Shown piece after piece: positions 34,769 through 45,428 of a stretch of DNA of 64,000 nucleotides. The translations under genes were made by a program, and so were the position numbers. The notes under the pieces are model-generated. The model worked only from the letters and a program-made list of their open reading frames with translations. It searched no databases and was not told the origin of the DNA. The stretch's first letter is position 1; each line of letters opens with the position of its first letter. Source of the DNA: Fragilariopsis cylindrus CCMP1102 (lineage: Eukaryota > Bacillariophyta > Bacillariophyceae > Bacillariales > Bacillariaceae); NCBI GenBank assembly GCA_900095095.1, contig FMBT01000383.1, positions 1 through 64,000 of the forward strand. The letters run 5' to 3'.

Positions 34769-35153
34769 ATCGTGTTACGGTGAATGAAGATCTGAACATT
34801 GTAAAATTTATTACAATGAAGAAAGAAATTATACAACATATCGTGATACTCCATTACGATAAATAAATTTTGCCAGAATCGACATATTTTGAAGGATGAT
34901 ACAATGATGAAGATTGTATTGTTAATGAAGAAATATAAAGGATTGCAAAATTATATTCTAAGTTTTGTTCACACATTTTACAACCCACCATGTGCGAATA
35001 CCACCTGCCTACGAAAACAACAAGCAAACAAACAAATTATCAAATATCTTTTGGATAAAAGATAAAGTAAAGTTTTCTCTTTTTCCTAAAAAGGTTTTTT
35101 AAGAGAATCCTTGTATACGATACAAATAATACCTTATGTGAAATAAAGGGGAG
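34769..35153 (+). other. Copia 3' untranslated region with polypurine tract
   Basis: 385 bp between the end of pol and the 3' LTR. The last bases before the LTR, aaataaaggggag (35141-35153), form the expected polypurine plus-strand primer. Confidence 0.75.
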
Positions 35154-35417
35154 TAACAGACGGTAGCTGGCGATAGCGTACCGGCTTCTGATTATCTCAT
35201 ATAAGTTATTATATCACGCGCTTGCGCGCATGATATCGACTACGACTCCGAATACTAGTGACTCAAGAATCACTCAGGACTGACTTTCATATACGATATC
35301 GCATTCACTTGCGATATACGATACGATACAGACCCGACTCATTACAATAGCTAGTACTCATAATTTCTACTTTAGTCTAAACCTATTTGACTACTTACTG
35401 CTTGTAACGCTCTATTA
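35154..35417 (+). repeat. 3' LTR of copia element
   Basis: 264 bp, no difference from the 5' LTR seen by eye. It is followed directly by the second copy of the catgt target duplication. Confidence 0.95.
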
Positions 35418-35422
35418 CATGT

Positions 35423-36204
35423 GAAGTGGCTCTATGATTGGTCATTTCAAAATTTGAAAGATTTTTGTTGCAAACAATCTCCTTATCTGAAACCTATGTT
35501 TGAAAGCTCAAACTGGCCATTAATTTCCATCAACAATTCCCATTCTCACAATAATAATAAGATGATGTTGTGTGCAGGTTCTGGCTGTGCAGTACAACAT
35601 CTTCAACAAACCAGATGTATTTTGATTCCAGATGGTACAATGTAAACATAAATGGGGCACCTCAGATAGATGCGATTTATGCGTATAAATAATGTATGTA
35701 CATCATACAACTTGTACACACACAAGGATAGAATTCTGGTCCCCAAGGACAACCTGATTCTTTCAGTATTTGGGTGTGTCTGGATGGATGGATGGGAGCA
35801 AAGGAGAAAGCAGTTGATTTGAAATGTCACCCCTAGGTACCATACCCTATAATCATATCAGTCTCAGTTTAGCTCGAATAGTATTAGTTAGTTTTATCCT
35901 TCCCTACTAGCTAGCTATTAAATGCAATAAATGAAAATGCTGTGATGAATGAAAGCAGCGGTCAATATCACTAAAACAACTAGAACTGAATTGCAGCCTA
36001 GTCATGATCTACAGATACAAATCCTACAAAAGTAATAGCAAAGTACACTTCTACGAATCAATAGAAAAATTCTCAGTTCCTATTTAAATATGTAGTGCAT
36101 CCAACCATTACAAATCAATAGGATCGTTTTGTCTAGTTCAAAATTAATTATACATTGTAAAAACACATTATATATATTGCCTATAGTTTTTGATGGTAGT
36201 AGTA
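35423..36204. other. Intergenic region downstream of the second PDZ gene
   Basis: About 780 bp between the copia element and the stop of the second PDZ gene. It is AT-rich with scattered short inverted repeats. No gene is seen. Confidence 0.5.
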
Positions 36205-39189
36205 TTAGATTGATGTTTCAGAGGAGTTTTTCGCCTTTCTGGCCATCGGAGACCGCAGTCCTCTGCTTCTTGAGGCAGTCCTCTCTGATTTTTCACCGTC
36301 CTTCGACTTCTTTCCTTTTTTACCTCCAAAAAGACCTCCAAAGATGCCTTTCTTCTTCTTTTTCGTCTCTCCCTTTTCAGGAGCAGCTGCTGATGCCCGT
36401 ACTGGTTTTTTCTTTTGAGAGGAAGGTGTTGGTGGTGGAAATTCGACTTCGTGACCTATGCTAGCATCGACATTCATCACGTGTTTAGTTGATTGTGGGG
36501 CAGTTTCGTGACCCTGCTAGACAAGGAAGTACAACAAATTGATTCATTAATAACGACACAAATAAAAGGCAAGAGTGAGAATATTTGCATACGAGATACA
36601 AACATTTCCTATATTTTCCCAGACACCTTACTTCGGGAACAGGTTGTAAAGATTTGAATCGTAAACCTAACTTACCGATATTTGCTTCAAAACTCCACCG
36701 TTGACAATATTTTGCTGTCCATCTGCGGGTGACGAAACACCACTCATAGACGAAATATCGTCATTGATAGCTGCTTGTGTTGCCATCGGTGTTACGGGAG
36801 GTACATCCCCATCATACTCATTTGCACCGACATTTCGTTGGGCGTTAGCAGAATTTCGTAGGAATGAAGGCAGCTGGCCAGCATTTTCTTTCTCTCTATT
36901 GGCCTTGATCAATGCCTTTGTTTCGAGAAGTTCTAGTAGAACGGCTTCTCGTCCTTCGTATGCACGCATAATGGTCGATACACGATCAATTTGACCCGGT
37001 ACCGATGTCTTTCCGTACACGTAGTTCAACAGTTCTGATACTTGTGCAATAACAGCAGGAGAAGTTCCATCAATCGAATCACCGGAAAATTCCGTCCCGG
37101 TTTCTGATTGTGCTTGAGACGGCTCGTCGTCATCTTCATCTGCTTCTTTCGTTTCCTTTTGTGGCCATTCATCAGCTTGGAAATCATCGTTCTGCAGCCG
37201 CTCTCGAGCAGTCTGAATCGCTGCATTGGCATGGGCGCTTCCTTTACCTTGGTTCACAGCCTCTTCAAAACTTTTTGCCTCTCCAAGACCATTTTCTTGC
37301 TGGTCATCAAGTCCATCATCTTCTTTGTTGTACCGCACAGAAAGTTTTTGGACCAAGTGGTCTTCACGACCTCTATATTTTGCTAGTAACTTGTCCAATA
37401 GCCTAACCTTTTCTGGTTCGTGCTCTTGCAAGAGACCCTTAACAACAAATGTATAGAATCGTAGTGGATCATTCTGAATAGTTTGGCCTCGTGAGAATCC
37501 AAAATCAAGAGGGTAGTCCATGCCAAAATTTTCAATGATCTCTTTTGGTACAGGTGGAACAACGACCTTGGTCTGAACAACCGCCATAGCTTGTCTTTGT
37601 TTCTCAATCAGTAGCGATGGACCTCCAAGACTTTCCATAACAGAAACGTCATTGTTGTCCAAATCGTCGTATTCTAATTCTCTGATAGGAGCTGGATTAC
37701 CTTCATCATCGGTATCCGCTTGAACGACCGGTCCTGCCGATGGTTCAGGATTGGGAGCAAGTCCGAGTGGAGGTGTCTGTTCTATAGCAGCAGCTGCTTC
37801 TAAGGCCTTCGCTCTTTCCGCAGAATCGACCGTTTCCAATGTTCCATCATCCTCGTATTTTCCTTTGTTGTTGTTCATTTGATCAACTTCGGATTTTAAT
37901 TTCATTCCATCCACAGCACCGGGAGGAGGAAGAGATAGACGACTACTATCCTTATCTCGCTTATTAGCAGCAGCATTGGTACCACCTCGTTTGTCTTCCA
38001 AGGTATCCTCTTCCGTGTCATCGAATTCGGAAGAATCATCATCACGGTTCTTTCCTGCCTTTGCCTGTTTCGCCTTTAACTTTTTCTTAAGTTTTCGATT
38101 ATCCTCTGACTCGTACGTTACGTAAGTAGAATCATCTCTCGATGCGAAGGTTTCATCGTCATCGGAGTAATATTCCTCATCGCCTCTCCTTCGATCTCTG
38201 CATACACTATCTGGGTTGGCACATATCGTATCAATAAGAATATCCAGAAAGGATTCTGATTCGTACGGATCCTTTCTCCTCCGTCCCTTTCTTCCACGTC
38301 GACCAGGACCTCCTCCTCCTCTACTATAATCATTATCTTCTGATTGTAAAGTTTCATCGTCATTGGTGACCCGTGAAGATCCACCACCACCGCCAGCACT
38401 TCTACGTGATAGTTTTCTATCTTTTTTGCCGCCGCCGCCACCACGAGCAGAAGACGGATTTGATGATGATTCTGGCTTCCCTGTATCATCGGTTCCTCCT
38501 CCACCTCCTCCGCCCTTGTTGTTGCTGTTACTTGTATTCCTTGCTTCATCGTCGATCCATTTCACACCTGGACCGTTCGCAGTACTACTCTTCATACCGA
38601 CGGCGTTACCCATACCATGCCTAACATTTAAAGTTTCTTTTCGAGGACGGCGGAATAATAAATTAACTTCTTCGGGATCAGCCTCAATAATAAAATCCAT
38701 AATTTCATCAAATGTTAGTCGTGACATTGTCTTATCGTTGATAGATAGTAATTCATCTCCCACTTCAAGTTTGCGTGATAGTGCTGCAGCTCCAGTACGG
38801 GGCAAATCACAAATACGTACACCCCGTTGAATTGAGGGTGAATTTGGATCGTACATGGGTTCAAATACTATCCCCATCGGCTTTCGTAGTGTTAGCCGGA
38901 TAAGTCCAGTCGAGGATGGAGTCATGCTACCGTTAGTTGTATTCAGTGATTGTTGCTGTTGATGATTTTGTTGATTATGTTGTGAGGAATCAGGAGGAGG
39001 ATTAAAAGAATCTACGTATCGACCTGAATTCATTGTATTCATATTAGTATTCGTATTTGCGTTACTATTGTTGTTATTATTTGAGTTGATATTAGTTGTA
39101 CCTACAGCTCTTCGTACGTTATTCATAGATGGAGTTACACTCCTATAATTTTCTGCTGATAATGCTGATGGTGATGCCACGTTTGCCAT
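36205..39189 (-). CDS. Disordered protein with N-terminal PDZ domain
   Basis: Two exons, 39189-36676 and 36513-36205, with a 162-nt phase-0 intron (GTAAGT...TAGCAG), giving 940 residues. After an Asn/Gln-rich N-terminus, the PDZ domain spans about 96-182: IRLTLRKPMGIVFEPMYD, RGVRICDLPRTGAAALSRKLEVGDELLSIN, and FDEIMDFIIEADPEEVNLLFRRPRKE. The middle has Gly-rich and Asp/Glu/Lys-rich disordered runs and basic strings (RRGRKGRRRKD). Around residues 600-760 are short helical segments resembling each other (EHEPEKVRLLDKLLAKYRGRE and MRAYEGREAVLLELLETK), a possible small repeat. The tail is strongly basic (KKKKKGIFGGLFGGKKGKK). It is probably a scaffold; partners are unknown. The start is 811 bp from the divergent metaxin-like gene. 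Confidence 0.87.
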
Positions 39190-40000
39190 TAGCTATGTTA
39201 TACTTGTTACTGGATTGTTGTCACGTCGCCAAAATAAACAATCTTTATCAGTTCTAACTTTGTAGCTTTCAGTGTAATCTATTTTGATTCTAAAGTAGGA
39301 AGATAGCTTTGTCCCCACAATGTTGCGTTGGCTTCTGTTTGCTTGAAGAGAGAAGACTTGCTGGTCAACTTACTTACACTATGTATACTGGTATATGCTT
39401 GTTGTTGTAGCTACCGACCGTAACATCAATTATCGCACACATACAAAAAAAGTTGCACATCCAAGTTCTTCGAAGAATACGGTTCTCGATTTACGGTATG
39501 TAACGTGAAATATTAAAAAACAATGATTCGTGCGATATATTTCTTGATTATCCGTTGGTGCTGCTAACTTGCCGACGCGACTCGGAAACATAAATTAAAT
39601 ACGGATATATAAGAAATAGAAATGATCAAAGAAGTTCATTTTTTGATATTTGTGGTTTTAATCGGTAAAAAAAAGTTGGCATGATCCTGTGCGATAAAAA
39701 ACCAATGGTCGCACGATCACGTGCATCATAAAAGAGGGCATTTTCAGTTTCATAAATTTAAAAAGTTTAAAAGGGGGTCCCCCTAATCTAAGAAAATCTA
39801 GTATTTTTTTGGTTTTCTTTATTTACAATTTGCGACCTTTCTTATTTGACCTTTGGACCCATGATGATCCTGATCTTGAATGATCAACTGACAATAACGT
39901 ACTCATCATATTCTCTGTAACGTTTTTTGCGTTTGGCCTCTCCTCTCCTCTCACTACAAACCACACATATACTAGTACAATATTTTCCACGAGCGCCATC
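39190..40000. promoter_or_regulatory. Divergent promoter region, PDZ protein and metaxin-like gene
   Basis: 811 bp separate the two divergent start codons. It contains a small perfect palindrome, gggggtccccc, near 39773-39783, and AT-rich sequence. No gene is seen. Confidence 0.5.
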
Positions 40001-41524
40001 ATGAGTTCGTCAGCAAGTACTATCTTTCTTTCTTGGTTAGCAACAGGGATCTACAACTTGGATTCAAAAAGATTTCAAAAAGCTTCACTTAATACCCGCG
40101 TCGAGGGTTGGACGGAGACATGGGGTAACAAAGAAGAAAATGAAGAGGTCACCAACGAAGAAGAAACGACTACTAGTGACGCAGATGTCAAAACCAAATC
40201 CAAAAGTGATACTATTGGGACGGAAATCGATGATCGATCCGTTTCTATACTATTGTCAACTCCTCATCCTCAGTTACCGATCGTTTTAACACAACACCGA
40301 CCAGCATGGTTAGAACAAATGGTACTGCGAATCGCTGGAATACCACACATTGTAATCAACTCCAAATATATTTCCAATGAGGCCACAGGTCAATTGCCAT
40401 ATCTATCGGACTGTATACCATCAAAACCACCAATTCTAGTCGGCCGAGATCATCCTACTAATTTGGAAACAAACACAACCACAGGCAATAATTCAATTTT
40501 GGCATATTTGCAAGACTACCGTGATGTTGACTTGGATAGACAGGCTTCTCTGACCTCAGATACACAACGAGGATTATCACGATGTTTTCAAATGATGATT
40601 CATTCGGAACTGTCAAATATTATGTTATATTTGAGATACGAAGATTCAGATTCTTCTTGGGAACAAGTATACCGGAAACAATACATCGAAGCTTCGAATA
40701 TTATTATTCCAAATAAAGAACCACTTTCTACCAATGAGATCACAAAGAATAGTTGGGTAATGCAACTTCGTGGGAGATTACAAGCCTCAATGGAACGTGC
40801 CGTGGAGAGAAAACGCTTATTGGGATTCGATGGAGAGAAAAATTCGATAAAGAAACTTTTACAACGAGCCAACGATGCTTATTCTACCTTAGATAATCAA
40901 CTTTCCGAGACAAATAAAAATACGACGAAACAAAATTACCTCCTTGGAACTGAACGGCCCGCCCTAGTGGATGTTTTGTTATGGGCGCACTTGGCCGAGG
41001 CGCTCTGTGATGTTCACTTGGTAGTACTTTTGGCATCTCATCTTAACTTAGTAAAATATTTTCAGCATATGTACAGAACATACTTTTCGACCAATGAAGA
41101 AATGCGTGATTGGATGGATTGGAATGAACAACAAAATCTCAACAATGCATTCCAGAAAATTCCTACATTAGGAAAACCCAAACAGACTCAAGCCAGTGCC
41201 TTTAAGGATGCAGTTGACTTGATGCAAAAATTGTCTTTCCAAAAACAAGAATTGATAGAAGTTCTCAGAGCAGTCAAGGCAAAACGCATGGCCGATCCAT
41301 TACCGAAGCCTCGTCAACCAACATCATCAGTCATGTACCGATATTGTATGGGTAGTGAAAGCTTGAAGAACAAAAAAAATCAGACACCCACAGAGAAGGA
41401 ACAAAACCCCATACGCCAGAAACTAATGAGGGATCAAGTTCGTAACGACCAAATGTGGATTAGTGGGATTGTTGGTGTTTCTGCCGTTGTTATCCTTCTG
41501 ATACAAGGTGGAAACACATTGTAG
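40001..41524 (+). CDS. Metaxin/SAM37-like mitochondrial outer-membrane protein
   Basis: Single-exon, 507 residues. Metaxins (SAM35/SAM37/Tom37) belong to the SAM complex that inserts beta-barrel proteins into the mitochondrial outer membrane. A thioredoxin-like GST-N region is visible around residues 95-140 (HRPAWLEQMVLRIAGIPHIVINSKYISNEATGQLPYLSD, with the GQLP turn typical of the family). A GST-C-like helical region follows at about 310-370 (YLLGTERPALVDVLLWAHLAEAL). A C-terminal hydrophobic segment (about 484-500, ISGIVGVSAVVILLI) would act as a tail anchor. A charged insertion at residues 40-75 is unusual. The GST-like order plus the tail anchor makes metaxin the best match; a generic GST-fold protein is the alternative. 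Confidence 0.72.
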   Translation: MSSSASTIFLSWLATGIYNLDSKRFQKASLNTRVEGWTETWGNKEENEEVTNEEETTTSDADVKTKSKSDTIGTEIDDRSVSILLSTPHPQLPIVLTQHRPAWLEQMVLRIAGIPHIVINSKYISNEATGQLPYLSDCIPSKPPILVGRDHPTNLETNTTTGNNSILAYLQDYRDVDLDRQASLTSDTQRGLSRCFQMMIHSELSNIMLYLRYEDSDSSWEQVYRKQYIEASNIIIPNKEPLSTNEITKNSWVMQLRGRLQASMERAVERKRLLGFDGEKNSIKKLLQRANDAYSTLDNQLSETNKNTTKQNYLLGTERPALVDVLLWAHLAEALCDVHLVVLLASHLNLVKYFQHMYRTYFSTNEEMRDWMDWNEQQNLNNAFQKIPTLGKPKQTQASAFKDAVDLMQKLSFQKQELIEVLRAVKAKRMADPLPKPRQPTSSVMYRYCMGSESLKNKKNQTPTEKEQNPIRQKLMRDQVRNDQMWISGIVGVSAVVILLIQGGNTL

Positions 41525-41666
41525 TTAATCTACTGCAATTATATTTACTAATGATTTCTATATTTTATAGTAGAAGAACAAATCTCCTTGTGGTATTGAA
41601 TAGCTAATTATTTTACTAAGATCATATCTGATATTGTATCGGTATCTGATTCCTCATTTTATTTTT

Positions 41667-42686
41667 CTATTTGTCGAGCTTCATGTCCTTTACATAGTCC
41701 AGAAGTTTTCCTTCATTGTCTCTTCTTTTGAAAAGTTTTGTCAACTTTGTGCTTCTCTTACCATCAGTATTGATCAGCTTTCCTGAATATTCAAATTCAC
41801 CAGAAGTTCTAGTCACAGGATTGATCATGCTAGCCATTGGACTGTCATCACAAAGTTTTTTCTTTGTATTACCAATACGAAATAATGCTCGTTGTACTTG
41901 TATTTCTTGGTCTTCGTCATCGTCTTCATCGTCCTCTTCCAGACTCTGTGCCACAAAGGCGTCCATAATGGCACGATCTGAGTCTGTAAGACCGACTAAG
42001 TTTTTCTTTACAAAATCTTCATCAACTTTAAATGATCCCTTCCCGAGTACCTTACTGATTACGTCGCCTCCTCTCAAACGAAGAACAAGGTGTAATGTGG
42101 CATCGTCTCCCATGTCATAATCATCAATAGTCTTAGAATCTTGAAGTTGTTGCCCACCGAAGATCAATCTCTGTTGCTCTACAGGGATTCCTTCTTTCTC
42201 AGCAATTTTCGCTTTCACATCTTCAATTGATTCTCCCTCCTCTACTTCGATCGATACTGTCTTTCCTGTCAAAGTCTTTACGAAAAGTTGCATACCTCCT
42301 CTCAAACGAAGAACAAGGTGTAGTGTAGCATCGTCTCCCATGTCATAATCATCAATAGTCTTAGAATCTTGAAGTTGTTGCCCACCGAAGATCAATCTCT
42401 GTTGTTCTACAGGGATTCCTTCTTTTTCAGCAATTTTCGCTTTCACATCTTCAATTGATTCTCCCTCCTCTACTTCGATCGATACTGTCTTTCCTGTCAA
42501 CGTCTTAACGAAAAGTTGCATACCTCCACGAGGTACACCCAGTACAGAAAATCGCCCTCCGGCATTATTATTTATCGAGTTTTTATTAGGCGACACGAGT
42601 GGAACCGATGAACTGGTGAAAGGAAGACGAGCCGATTCCACAAGGCCCCGACAGACTAAAGCATAAAGAGCGAAAGAATATTTCAT
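41667..42686 (-). CDS. Secreted tandem-ubiquitin precursor lacking K48 and K63
   Basis: Single exon of 339 residues from the ATG at 42686; no ATG lies further upstream in frame. Residues 1-55 are a hydrophobic leader ([17 protein letters not shown]) then Ser/Asn/Val-rich sequence, like a signal plus transit peptide. Two identical 76-residue ubiquitins follow head to tail (42521-42294 and 42293-42066), each ending LRLRGG. Aligned without gaps to human ubiquitin, K6, K11, K27, K29 and K33 are kept, K48 is Q, K63 is D, and a new Lys is at 54. The hydrophobic patch L8, I44, V70 and R72 are kept, so this is ubiquitin rather than NEDD8. A 132-residue tail (41667-42065) with an [12 protein letters not shown] run follows and is not L40 or S27a. 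Diatoms have a symbiont-derived ubiquitin system (SELMA) around the plastid; this is a candidate substrate of it. Location is inferred from the leader only. Confidence 0.88.
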   Translation of the reverse strand: MKYSFALYALVCRGLVESARLPFTSSSVPLVSPNKNSINNNAGGRFSVLGVPRGGMQLFVKTLTGKTVSIEVEEGESIEDVKAKIAEKEGIPVEQQRLIFGGQQLQDSKTIDDYDMGDDATLHLVLRLRGGMQLFVKTLTGKTVSIEVEEGESIEDVKAKIAEKEGIPVEQQRLIFGGQQLQDSKTIDDYDMGDDATLHLVLRLRGGDVISKVLGKGSFKVDEDFVKKNLVGLTDSDRAIMDAFVAQSLEEDDEDDDEDQEIQVQRALFRIGNTKKKLCDDSPMASMINPVTRTSGEFEYSGKLINTDGKRSTKLTKLFKRRDNEGKLLDYVKDMKLDK

Positions 42687-43198
42687 CGTTATGTATCTAC
42701 TTATCTCACTCAATAGAAAGAATTACGAAAGCAATGCTACAAGGTACGTCGTTGTGGTTGTACAAGTTTCAACTTTCTGTATCGATACTAGCTACTGTAG
42801 CATGATTGTTTTGTTGTTTCTCTTTTTTATTGTTCGATAAAAGGCGTGAAAAATAATTTACATGCCTTCGTGACGTGGAACCCATACCGAGTTGATGTGT
42901 CCTGTCCCCCAAACAAGCTCAAATTCAAAATAAGGGGTCCCCCAAAAGTCTTCGCACATGTCATGGGAAAGAATTTTGATGATTAGAAATTTCGGCTTCA
43001 CATCTTTTATTCGCTCGATTGATTCTCGGTGTCATACGGTAGAAGAATAACAACATAAAAAGATTTCTGAAAATAATGAACACCTGTTTTCTAAACTACC
43101 GAATGCTGAGATAGGAAAATCGTTTGTCCTAGCAAATCTTGAATTCCTTGAAACTTCCAACAGCTCGGCTTAATACGTACCAATCGTTGACACAAACA
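42687..43198. promoter_or_regulatory. Divergent promoter region, ubiquitin precursor and YqgE/AlgH gene
   Basis: 512 bp between two divergent genes, both with organelle-type leaders. It has a cgtgacgtgg motif near 42871, similar to the TGACGT core of CO2/cAMP elements described in diatoms, and a near-palindrome, aggggtccccc, near 42931. Function is unproven. Confidence 0.4.
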
Positions 43199-45159
43199 AT
43201 GAATCGCCTATCGCATTTCCAAATACTTTGGTTTTCTCTTGTTAGTTTAGCAGACGCCTTTTCTACGATTCAATACAATCCTACTGAAAGAACGACTTTC
43301 TTTTCTAGCGGTGAACAATTATGTGGATACGCAAAGTCTCAAGATTCAGAAGACGATGAGATTGAGGATGTTACCTTGGGCGATAAAGATTGGAGAGCCT
43401 TTCGAGCCAAGTTGGTTATGGGCGAGAAAAAAACAGATAACGAAGACATTGCTACAACAACGTCATCTTCTGATGATGCTGATTTGGATGGGATTGGATC
43501 TATTTTCCCGGATGAAAGCGAGAAAAAAACTTCTCAAAGCGAATTAACATCAAAAATGCAAATGGATGAAATGACGCCCTTAGATCCATCACAATGGGCC
43601 TATGACTCGGGGGATGTTATTGAAGAAGGAGCTATCATACTCGGAGGAATCGAACAAGAGTTTGGCTTTGGTTTACGACAACAATATTTCCATAAAGTTG
43701 CAATCCTTGTTTTAGACCATTCTCAAACCTTTACGAAGGGAATCATTTTGAATAGACCGACGGATCTTATGCTGGAGGATGATATTAACATAGGTCTTAA
43801 ATGGAGGGTCTGGTTTGGGGGTGATGTCGAGGGAATGAATGCACGTAATCCTGATATCATTTGTCTACATTCACTCAAAGACGAAAAGGCAATGAAGGCA
43901 AGCGTCCCTGTCATGAAAGACATCCAATGGACGTCATTCGATAATGCAAAGAAACTTGTCAAGTCTGGGACCGCTAAGGTTTCGGACTTTTGGGTCTTTG
44001 TTGGTTATGCTGGTTGGGGTCCAAGTCAACTTTCAGGTGAACTTGAAAGAGATAGCTGGTATATGGTTGCAACTGATTCACAAACGCTTCTTAAAGAACT
44101 AGCACGGCAATCTGAAGGTGCTGATCCACGGGATGCCGGACTCGAAACGTGGACTACTCTCATGAATATGATCGGTAGGGGCGAAACAGCAAAGCAGTAT
44201 CATGTCGAATTTGACGACCTAATGCTAAAGGAATGGGCATACGGCAACTTACTATCTACAGCGGCAGGCGGAGGTGCAGGGAGGCAGCAACGAGATCCTG
44301 AGGGATTTAACACCAATCCTGAACTAGTCGAACAATTATCGAATCTTTTGAGAGTCGACCAGAACCCACGATTGCAGGTGCATTAGTTTCTGCCTCTGCA
44401 GTTGATCGATCCCCTTTTTTGCTGAAGAAACAAGAATATCACAAGTCTGTTGTTTTGATTCTGAAGGATGATAAACCTGCAACAGTTGGTGTCATATTAA
44501 ACAGACCGTCGACGAAGGGAATAGATATCCAAGTCGATGATCTAAAGACTGGTGGCAAGAGAACCGTTACTATTCCTATGAGATTTGGTGGACCATACGC
44601 AATACAGGGCCAGGAATCATTACTTTGGATACATAATAGCATCATCTTGCGGGAAGCTAGTATTGGATCTCCGATAGATCAAAGGAACGGCCTCTGGAAA
44701 TGTAGTACTGCTGATGTAATGAAAGCTGTTGGCCAAGGAGTTGTTCCACCCGAGGATTTTCTTGCAATCAGCGGAGTATCCGTTTGGGTAAAGGATGAGG
44801 TGGGTATTGAGCAGGGGATTCAAGGTGAGTTAGAACTTGGAAATTTTGATATGGTATCGGAATCTTTACGGGATGACGTATGGTCGACTTTGTTGAACCA
44901 GCAAGTTCTTCTGAAAAAGGCGAACTTCGTAGAGAGTCTTAAATTATCGGAGGATGCGTGGTCGTCCACGCAGGAGAATCTATTTTCTCAAAATGGTTCT
45001 ACTATTATAGAACCACTGAGTGGTTTGGGAGATAACTTCGACGAGGAGGACGATTCCCTTGTGTTTAAATCGGATTACAAATTATCCCAACTCTCGGATG
45101 ATGCACTTCGTGGTTGGTGTGCAGTTTTCCTGCTTGGCATGCCTAATTTTAGAATATAA
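43199..45159 (+). CDS. Plastid protein with two YqgE/AlgH (DUF179) domains, one frame break
   Basis: From the ATG at 43199 the leader HFQILWFSLVSLADAF-S carries the plastid cleavage motif. After an acidic linker, the first DUF179 domain runs to about 44,100: AIILGG, YFHKVAILVLDHS, GIILNRPTD, VWFGGDV, DFWVFVGYAGWGPSQLSGELE. The first frame closes at 44384-44386. The second domain reads in the minus-one frame: TIAGALVSAS, YHKSVVLILKDD, GVILNRPS, RFGGP, GELELGNFDMV. That frame has no ATG at its beginning, and it is open only from about 44,326, just inside the end of the first. So one gene with a single-base loss near 44,330-44,370 (decay or assembly error) is more likely than two genes. No GT-AG intron of sensible size bridges it. 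DUF179 function is not established. Confidence 0.78.
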
Positions 45160-45428
45160 CGATAGACGATAGTATATTAAAGAATCTACTACTATTATTA
45201 CTACTATAACGGTCTCATTTGGCTCCCTAGAAATCAGAAATTACAATGAAATATCTACGTTAGATACAATTGTAGTGAAGATTATCATATAGAATTGTCC
45301 TAGAGTTTATAATCATATGATCATATATCATGTGTACATCATCAGCTGATCTGCATGTAGCGCAACAAAGTAGCTATTACGAAAATCGATAAATAGGTAG
45401 ATCTAGAATTAATCTGCTATATGCCTGA
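45160..45428. other. Convergent 3' intergenic spacer
   Basis: 269 bp between the ends of the YqgE/AlgH gene and DapB; AT-rich, no features seen. Confidence 0.5.

Larger units (their letters stand above)
23161..35417 (+). mobile_element. Ty1/copia LTR retrotransposon, whole, young, unusually long
   Basis: A 12,257-bp element with 264-bp LTRs at 23161-23424 and 35154-35417 that look identical by eye. The 5-bp target duplication catgt lies at 23156-23160 and 35418-35422. The order of parts is LTR, 1.5-kb leader, gag-protease frame, pol frame (integrase, reverse transcriptase, RNase H), purine-rich tract, LTR. Integrase before reverse transcriptase and the RNase H type place it in Ty1/copia, of the kind described as CoDi in diatoms. 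Two separate long frames fit the frameshift or read-through expression used in this group. No break is apparent inside the frames, so it looks whole. Matching LTRs imply very recent insertion. At 12.3 kb it is about twice the usual copia size, mostly because of the long first frame. It lies between two host PDZ genes. Confidence 0.95.

Noticed and set aside
41667-42686. Ordinary cytosolic polyubiquitin gene
   Set aside because: It has a hydrophobic leader before the first unit, a long unrelated tail after the second, and K48/K63 replaced; cytosolic polyubiquitin has none of these.
41667-42686. NEDD8 tandem
   Set aside because: Position 72 is Arg and the surface patches are those of ubiquitin; NEDD8 has Ala at 72.
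44387-45159. Separate second YqgE/AlgH gene
   Set aside because: No ATG at the start of the frame and family sequence runs directly on from the first domain's end; a single interrupted gene is simpler.
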